Origin: Opacimonas sp014872805
GTDB lineage: Bacteria; Pseudomonadota; Gammaproteobacteria; Enterobacterales; Alteromonadaceae
Assembly (NCBI GenBank): GCA_014872805.1
Contig: WKFN01000013.1
Coordinates: forward strand, 1 to 28,391
Reading direction: 5' to 3'
Length of the DNA: 28,391 bases
Shown piece after piece: positions 23,598 to 28,391 of this stretch. The notes below the pieces were generated by a model. That model did not search any database, had not been told where the DNA came from, and saw only the letters and a program-made list of their open reading frames with translations. A program made the translations under genes and the position numbers. Every line of letters starts with the position of its first letter. Position 1 is the first letter of the stretch.

Positions 23598-24095
23598 TTA
23601 ACGCTTCTTAGGTATCCATGCCCACACATAGGATGTCGCAACAGGTTCGACTCCCGCTTCGTCGGTAATAATCACGGTGACTTCCACTTCACCTTTATCT
23701 TCGGTAAGCATCATCTGGATCTGTTCATCCGTTAACGATGCCCTAGCCTCAAGGGTACCCGTCGCCCGTTTGAGATAGTCGACATGCATGGACTTGAGTA
23801 ATGGTAACTTATCTCCCGGTAAATTGACACCAACCACAAAACCTGTAGCGGATTCTCCCAATAAGGCTGTTCCAGCGGCATGTACCCCACCAATGTGGTT
23901 TTGTACCCGTTTAAGATTGCGCTGACGAAACGTGACTGTTTTGAGATCCGTTTGCAGAATATCTTGTTTTGCAGTACCACTGAGTTTCACGGTATACCGA
24001 AATAATCGAGTCAAAAGAAACTGCTGAAACCATAGCGGTTTATCCGTCAGCTTTAGTACCATTTTGCGCAGTGGATTGTTGCGATGATCGGCCAT
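23598..24095 (-). CDS. DUF4442 hotdog-fold protein (thioesterase-like)
   Basis: A 165-residue protein of the hotdog fold related to acyl-CoA thioesterases. The segment VQNHIGGVHAAGTALLGESATG (about 65-86) is the conserved core helix of DUF4442 proteins, followed by beta strands (VEVTVIITDEAGVEPVATSYVWAW). No signal peptide or membrane span is seen, so it is probably cytoplasmic. The substrate is unknown. It lies 24 nt after the TPR-sulfotransferase and is likely co-transcribed with it. Confidence 0.8.
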   Translation of the reverse strand: MADHRNNPLRKMVLKLTDKPLWFQQFLLTRLFRYTVKLSGTAKQDILQTDLKTVTFRQRNLKRVQNHIGGVHAAGTALLGESATGFVVGVNLPGDKLPLLKSMHVDYLKRATGTLEARASLTDEQIQMMLTEDKGEVEVTVIITDEAGVEPVATSYVWAWIPKKR

Positions 24096-24119
24096 ATTAT
24101 TGCTCTTATTGTGCTCTGG

Positions 24120-25685
24120 TTAGACCAGTCTATGCGCTTTTAAGTATTCATGCAAGGGCTCAAGTGCTGGGCCAAATTTTTTCCAACGACCAATACTCGA
24201 AGTGTTAATCGGTTCCCTTACTTGAACTTTACTTGCGGTTGAGACTGGCGTTTTATTTTGTTCAACGTGAAGGCATTGACTCTCAAAGGGCAAATCACAA
24301 AACTCGAGCAATTCTTTTACCTGCACTTCAGGGTTAGTAGCAAGTAATTCGTAGTTTTGCATCCGAATAGCGGAGCCATAGCGCTCATGCATTAACTCAA
24401 TATGCTTGCGAAACGCCACATAAAACTCACCAATACTCTGTAAATCAAATGCATATTGATAATACGGAGAGTTCAGAGAAAACATTTGGCGGTAGTTGCC
24501 AATACAGGTGTCCATTGGATCGCGTAACATGACGATGATTTTGGCCTGAGGCAACGCCGCACGAATCAAATCGATATAAAAAAAATTAAACGGTAATTTG
24601 TCGATAAAATACTGTTTATCTGAAGCAATACGCTGAGTTTTTTTAATGTAAAATTGCCCCAACTCAGCTATATCTAGGTTCACAGATTGCTCAACTGTCA
24701 ATGGATCCAGCACAAGTTGGCCTGGCGTTTGGGTTAATTGCTTCACCGCAATCCCAAAATCCTGTAGTTCACCACCAGACCCTACCTGAGAGTGATGAGA
24801 TAAAATTCGCTCAACCAAGGTAGTACCGGAACGAGGCATGCCAACAATAAAAATCGGACGCTTAGAGTCATAACCAGCTTGCACAGAAGGCAGAGACCAC
24901 TGCTGACAGGCTACGAAAATGGCTTTATCGCGTGCAAAATCATATCGCGTTTGGGTCAGTTTGTGTTGTTTGGCTTGATGCAACACTTCCAAAGCTCTAG
25001 GGTGCTGTGCCGTGTTCTGATACTCAATTGCCAAGGCATGAGCCAGGTGTAATTGAGCATCTGGATCTTGTGGTGGTGAAGCCAAAAGTGACTCAAGCTC
25101 TTGTATTCTTCGCTCGTGCTGATCGTGTTTGGGCATATCCGATATGGCAAATTGCGTTGGCGGATGAGAGGGGTCGATGTGTAAGACTTTAGTAAATTGA
25201 ACTAAAGCAGATTTGAACTCCCCCGCAAACTTTAATGACATACCGTAATTATAAAAATACATCGCTTTAGTATTATCTAACGCAATAGCCGCTTCAAAAA
25301 ACACTCTTGCACGCTCATGAAATCCGAGTCTAGAGAGTGAAACGCCTACAGTATCCAATGCATTTGGTTGCTTTAATGCAGCAACATCAATGTTATCAGC
25401 TGCCTCTAGCGCTTGATTGCTATTGCCTAAAAGCGCTTGGCATTTGCAATAGTACGCTAAATATTCTGGCTTAACGTTCAGGCTCAATGCTTTTTCAAAA
25501 CACTGACTGGCTTTGTTAAACTGACCTAATTCCGAATTAATGATACCCAGTAAAAAATAGCCTTCGGCTTGTAAAGAAACATCTGCTTGCTGTTGCAAAA
25601 AAGCCACAACCAAAGGGTGTGCTTGGATAAACTGACCTTGGTTAAGGAGTTGGTTGATCTGAGACAGTGCTGGAACAGGATTCAT
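24120..25685 (-). CDS. TPR-repeat sulfotransferase
   Basis: The 521-residue product has N-terminal tetratricopeptide repeats (about residues 5-245; for example YFLLGIINSELGQFNKASQCFEKAL and MYFYNYGMSLKFAGEFKSALVQF). A C-terminal PAPS-dependent sulfotransferase domain follows. The 5'-phosphosulfate loop is PIFIVGMPRSGTTLVERIL (277-295), DKLPFNF is at 362-368, and the 3'-phosphate-binding segment is MLRDPMDTCIGNYRQMF (386-402). It should move sulfate from PAPS to a hydroxyl or amine acceptor, with the TPR part choosing a partner; the acceptor is unknown. There is no signal peptide, so it is probably cytoplasmic. No clear Shine-Dalgarno precedes the ATG. It lies between a TonB-dependent receptor (77 nt upstream, across a terminator) and the DUF4442 gene. 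Confidence 0.9.
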   Translation of the reverse strand: MNPVPALSQINQLLNQGQFIQAHPLVVAFLQQQADVSLQAEGYFLLGIINSELGQFNKASQCFEKALSLNVKPEYLAYYCKCQALLGNSNQALEAADNIDVAALKQPNALDTVGVSLSRLGFHERARVFFEAAIALDNTKAMYFYNYGMSLKFAGEFKSALVQFTKVLHIDPSHPPTQFAISDMPKHDQHERRIQELESLLASPPQDPDAQLHLAHALAIEYQNTAQHPRALEVLHQAKQHKLTQTRYDFARDKAIFVACQQWSLPSVQAGYDSKRPIFIVGMPRSGTTLVERILSHHSQVGSGGELQDFGIAVKQLTQTPGQLVLDPLTVEQSVNLDIAELGQFYIKKTQRIASDKQYFIDKLPFNFFYIDLIRAALPQAKIIVMLRDPMDTCIGNYRQMFSLNSPYYQYAFDLQSIGEFYVAFRKHIELMHERYGSAIRMQNYELLATNPEVQVKELLEFCDLPFESQCLHVEQNKTPVSTASKVQVREPINTSSIGRWKKFGPALEPLHEYLKAHRLV

Positions 25686-25716
25686 AAGTGATAAGCATTT
25701 TTTAGGGTATTAAAAC

Positions 25717-25744
25717 AAAAAAACCGGCTCATTTGAACCGGTTT
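25717..25744 (-). terminator. Terminator after the TonB-dependent receptor gene
   Basis: On the minus strand AACCGG and CCGGTT form a stem with a 10-nt loop, followed by a run of seven T. It lies 19 nt past the receptor stop and 32 nt before the sulfotransferase start. Without a clear promoter after it, the sulfotransferase may depend on read-through. Confidence 0.85.
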
Positions 25745-25762
25745 AACACGTACTTAAATGGT

Positions 25763-28243
25763 TTAAAGTTCAAACTTATAAGTGAACTTCACACCAATCT
25801 TACGCGGTGGGATCAAGAAGCGACCATAGTTACGCAGCTGGTCAACCCCATTCAAATCACCAACATCATAGCTATTCAAGCCTAAGTCACCACGATCACG
25901 GCGGATTGAGCTGTAAGCATACTTGTCAAATAAGTTGTTCACATACAAAGACACTGCCCAGTTATCCTCAGTAAGCGTAGCACTAATATTGCTAAGTGCA
26001 AAACCAGGGATGAGTTCGCCGTCGGCACGAATACCTACTTTCGATGCTACTTCGTCTTGATAAGTCAGACCGTAAACTAGGTCAAGTCCTTTACCATCCA
26101 AAACTTCGGTGGAATATTTAAGGCCAAATGACAACTGTGTTTCTGGTGAACCAGATAAACGGTCACCAGCTTTACCGTCATAATAATCTTGAATCAACCC
26201 TTCTTCGGCAAGGATATCGCCAGAACGGTCAAATTTAACCCCAAACAAATACGGAGCATCTTCAGTCAATTTCGCGTTTACCGATGAGAATGTTGCGTAA
26301 GCGGTTAACTCATCAGTCACGATTGCGCGAGCTGACAATTCGATACCTTTACTCTCAGCACCTTTTGCATTAGCTGTGATCGGTTGAGCACCATTTACTG
26401 TTGCACCCGCAACTTGGGCATCATCCCATTCAACTAAGAATGCCGCTGCATTGATTTGTAATTTATTACCCAATAACGCTGACTTAACACCCACTTCATA
26501 GTTCGTGGTGGTATCGGCTACGAATACTTGCTCATTTGGTAAGGCACAAACGAGTTGGTTTTCAATTTCATTGATGTTAGACGGACATGCCGCGACACCA
26601 TTCGCACCACCGATACGAAAACCTTCAGACAGGGTAAAATACGTCATTACATCACGGTTTACTTGATAAGAGGTATTGAATTTTAACAATGTTCCACTGT
26701 CATCGGCACTTTCTGAACCGTAATCAAGAACGATTGAATCCTGCGCTCGGCCAGTGAATACTGTGTAGTAAAGCGGTAAATCAATCGCTGAACGCGTTTC
26801 GACTTCGTACTCATAAGCACGGAAGCCAAGCGTCACATCCCACTTATCGTTAATCTCATAAGTTGCCTCACCAAAAATGGCTGATTCCGTTACGGTTGAT
26901 TCACTCACAGATAAGTATTCCAAATCGTCAGGACGATTTTGCTCGGCTCCCCAAACGTCAACTGCATATTGCGAGAAGCCTGGAGTGAATTCTGAAGAAG
27001 AACCTTCCGATTCAACCTTGTTGTAAAATGCGCCGACAATCCAGCTCAATTTGTCCGTGTCTTTAGATACTAAGCGAACTTCCTGAGTAAAGATATCAGT
27101 GTTATCTAACTCGCGGGTAAAGGCAGAAAACGCTGGAAATGCTTCATAGCTATAATCAAGGCGTATCAAAAGGTCAGTTTGATCACGTTGACCATCTGCT
27201 TCAAACGAAGACAAGCCTGTTGCAGACACTAAGTCAGCAAAACCAAGATCCGCATTCACTTCAAGACTTAATAGTTGGTCTGTTTTTTCACGCGGCTCTA
27301 AATAACGGTACGCCGAGCTATATTTACCCACACCCGCTTGTGACAATGGATTGCTCTCAGGAAGTGCGTTGTAATGAGAAATCGAGCGGCCTTCAACGTC
27401 TTGATTTTGGTAAAAATATGATAATGTCGCATCGATATCATCTGTTGGTTGCCAGCGTAAGGCTGCACGTCCTGTGAGTGTTTTTTCGCCGTTTGCGTCC
27501 TTGACTGAACGCAAATTCGCATCGACTTCAGAAGCGTTATTCCAATCTACGTCAGGAAGAGATACTCCCCCTTGTCGAACCACATAATCATAGTCGATGA
27601 AACCTGGGTCATTGTAAAAATTAACCGATGCACGGAAACCTAATTCATCATTGATCAAAGGCGTATTAAAGACAAAACCGTATTCACCCCCTAAGCTATC
27701 TGATTCAGACATGGACGATATGTTTCCGTAGACTTCGCCTTCAGTTAAATCCAAATCCACGCCTTTAGGGATGTAGCGAATTGCACCGCCTAACGTGCCC
27801 GCGCCGTATAAAGTTCCTTGTGGACCAATCAATACTTCTACTCGTTCGATATCTGTCAAACGCATATTGAGTAACACTGGAATTTCGCCAAAGTAGGTCG
27901 CAACCGTGCCACCATTGGCACCTGGACCTAGTGTATTGGTGTTTAGACCACGTACAATAATGGGTGAGTCACTGCGTCCACCTTGATCAACAACAGTTAA
28001 ACCGGGTACCCAGCGCGCAACGTCTTCTAGCTGGCCGATATTTTGCTCTGAGAGCGTGTCGGCTGTTAACGCTGTAATATTCAAAGGCGCTTCTTGAACG
28101 GTACCCGTACGGCGAGTTGCCGTGATTTCGATACGTTCAACTTGAGCTTCTTGCGTTTGCGCTAAGGCCACTGATGTGGGTGCTATGCTTGCAGCAATGG
28201 CAGCCGCTACCAACGAGGTTTGAAACTTCGGTAGTGTTTTCAT
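25763..28243 (-). CDS. TonB-dependent outer-membrane receptor, substrate unknown
   Basis: The 826-residue product begins with a signal peptide (cleaved after ALA at residue 28) and a TonB-box-like IEITA (38-42) that contacts TonB. The plug domain runs from about residue 50 to 165: LSEQNIGQLEDVARWVPGLTV, SPIIVRGLNT, and IERVEVLIGPQGTLYGAGTL, which is the classic plug motif. The rest is the 22-strand barrel with typical TNYEVGVKSALLGNKLQINAA and ALSNISATLTEDNWAVSLYVNNLFD near the end. It imports a scarce ligand across the outer membrane using TonB energy. The final residues are YKFEL, slightly unlike the usual terminal Phe. AGGGA lies 8 nt before the ATG. The sequence resembles the broad family seen next to carbohydrate, peptide or siderophore uptake genes; I cannot name the ligand. 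Confidence 0.93.
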   Translation of the reverse strand: MKTLPKFQTSLVAAAIAASIAPTSVALAQTQEAQVERIEITATRRTGTVQEAPLNITALTADTLSEQNIGQLEDVARWVPGLTVVDQGGRSDSPIIVRGLNTNTLGPGANGGTVATYFGEIPVLLNMRLTDIERVEVLIGPQGTLYGAGTLGGAIRYIPKGVDLDLTEGEVYGNISSMSESDSLGGEYGFVFNTPLINDELGFRASVNFYNDPGFIDYDYVVRQGGVSLPDVDWNNASEVDANLRSVKDANGEKTLTGRAALRWQPTDDIDATLSYFYQNQDVEGRSISHYNALPESNPLSQAGVGKYSSAYRYLEPREKTDQLLSLEVNADLGFADLVSATGLSSFEADGQRDQTDLLIRLDYSYEAFPAFSAFTRELDNTDIFTQEVRLVSKDTDKLSWIVGAFYNKVESEGSSSEFTPGFSQYAVDVWGAEQNRPDDLEYLSVSESTVTESAIFGEATYEINDKWDVTLGFRAYEYEVETRSAIDLPLYYTVFTGRAQDSIVLDYGSESADDSGTLLKFNTSYQVNRDVMTYFTLSEGFRIGGANGVAACPSNINEIENQLVCALPNEQVFVADTTTNYEVGVKSALLGNKLQINAAAFLVEWDDAQVAGATVNGAQPITANAKGAESKGIELSARAIVTDELTAYATFSSVNAKLTEDAPYLFGVKFDRSGDILAEEGLIQDYYDGKAGDRLSGSPETQLSFGLKYSTEVLDGKGLDLVYGLTYQDEVASKVGIRADGELIPGFALSNISATLTEDNWAVSLYVNNLFDKYAYSSIRRDRGDLGLNSYDVGDLNGVDQLRNYGRFLIPPRKIGVKFTYKFEL

Positions 28244-28293
28244 GATGTGTTTCCCTAAAAAGAGTGGATATCAAATTGGTAAATTATTATTAG

Positions 28294-28391
28294 TGACCTT
28301 CTCCCCAAAAATAAAACCATGACTTTGATGAGATTTCCAATAAACTATATGCAATGGAGATCGAATCATGAAGAAGCGTTATACCGAAGAA
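28294..28391 (+). mobile_element. Left end of a putative IS3-family insertion sequence
   Basis: From 28294 the sequence TGACCTTCTCCCC looks like the terminal inverted repeat of an IS3-family element, whose ends typically begin TG. It is followed about 70 nt later by a transposase-like start codon. The right end, the opposite repeat and target duplication lie outside the window, so this is a partial call. Confidence 0.45.
28368..28391 (+). CDS. IS3-family transposase OrfA, N-terminal fragment (cut by window edge)
   Basis: ATG at 28368, preceded by GGAG at 8 nt, reads MKKRYTEE before the window ends. Many IS3-family OrfA proteins begin MKKRYTEEQI, leading into a helix-turn-helix that binds the IS ends. 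Eight residues cannot prove this, but with the end-like sequence upstream the call is reasonable. It points away from the TonB-receptor gene. Confidence 0.5.

Overview
The window looks like a chromosomal core region of a marine gammaproteobacterium. The protein sequences are close to E. coli and Vibrio, but several things fit Alteromonadales better (probably Alteromonadaceae; inference): a murB-birA-coaX-tRNA-tuf order, a PEP-CTERM-type sorting tail with an APG variant, a large TonB-dependent receptor, and a TPR-sulfotransferase. Almost every gene is on the minus strand, so the window is described here in plus-strand coordinates but mostly read from high to low.

Layout. 1-3467: tuf (5' end only), four tRNA genes in the order Thr(GGT), Gly(TCC), Tyr(GTA), Thr(TGT), then coaX, birA and murB, all minus. 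This is the E. coli murB-birA-coaA-thrU-tyrU-glyT-thrT-tufB locus with a type III pantothenate kinase in place of CoaA. A terminator and a near-consensus promoter split the tRNA/tuf unit in two. 3897-4685 (+) is an exported protein made almost wholly of short helical repeats. 4771-7593 is the alpha operon (rplQ, rpoA, rpsD, rpsK, rpsM) and 7726-13225 the spc operon (rpmJ, secY, rplO, rpmD, rpsE, rplR, rplF, rpsH, rpsN, rplE, rplX, rplN). The S10 operon, which normally precedes rplN, is absent. Two exported orphan genes sit there instead: a small secreted protein (13439-13897) and a frameshifted PEP-CTERM protein (14095-14906).

15033-18134 holds rlmB and rnr (23S rRNA methyltransferase and RNase R). 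Divergent from them is ubiD-fre (18357-20550, +; ubiquinone synthesis and flavin reduction). A cold-shock protein gene with a long leader follows (20634-20843, -). ilvIH (21147-23362, -) makes the acetolactate synthase of branched-chain amino acid synthesis. A possible unit follows: a TonB-dependent receptor (25763-28243), a TPR-sulfotransferase (24120-25685) and a DUF4442 hotdog protein (23598-24095). The last ~100 bases appear to be the left end of an IS3-family insertion sequence lying about 50 bp upstream of the receptor gene.

Most of the window is housekeeping (translation, transcription, cell wall, cofactors). The points most worth a second look are the dislocated spc operon, the repeat protein at 3897, the frameshifted sorted protein, the receptor/sulfotransferase/thioesterase-like group with its neighbouring IS, and several strong RNA hairpins or inverted repeats at gene junctions. 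I do not see a defence system, CRISPR array, prophage or integron.
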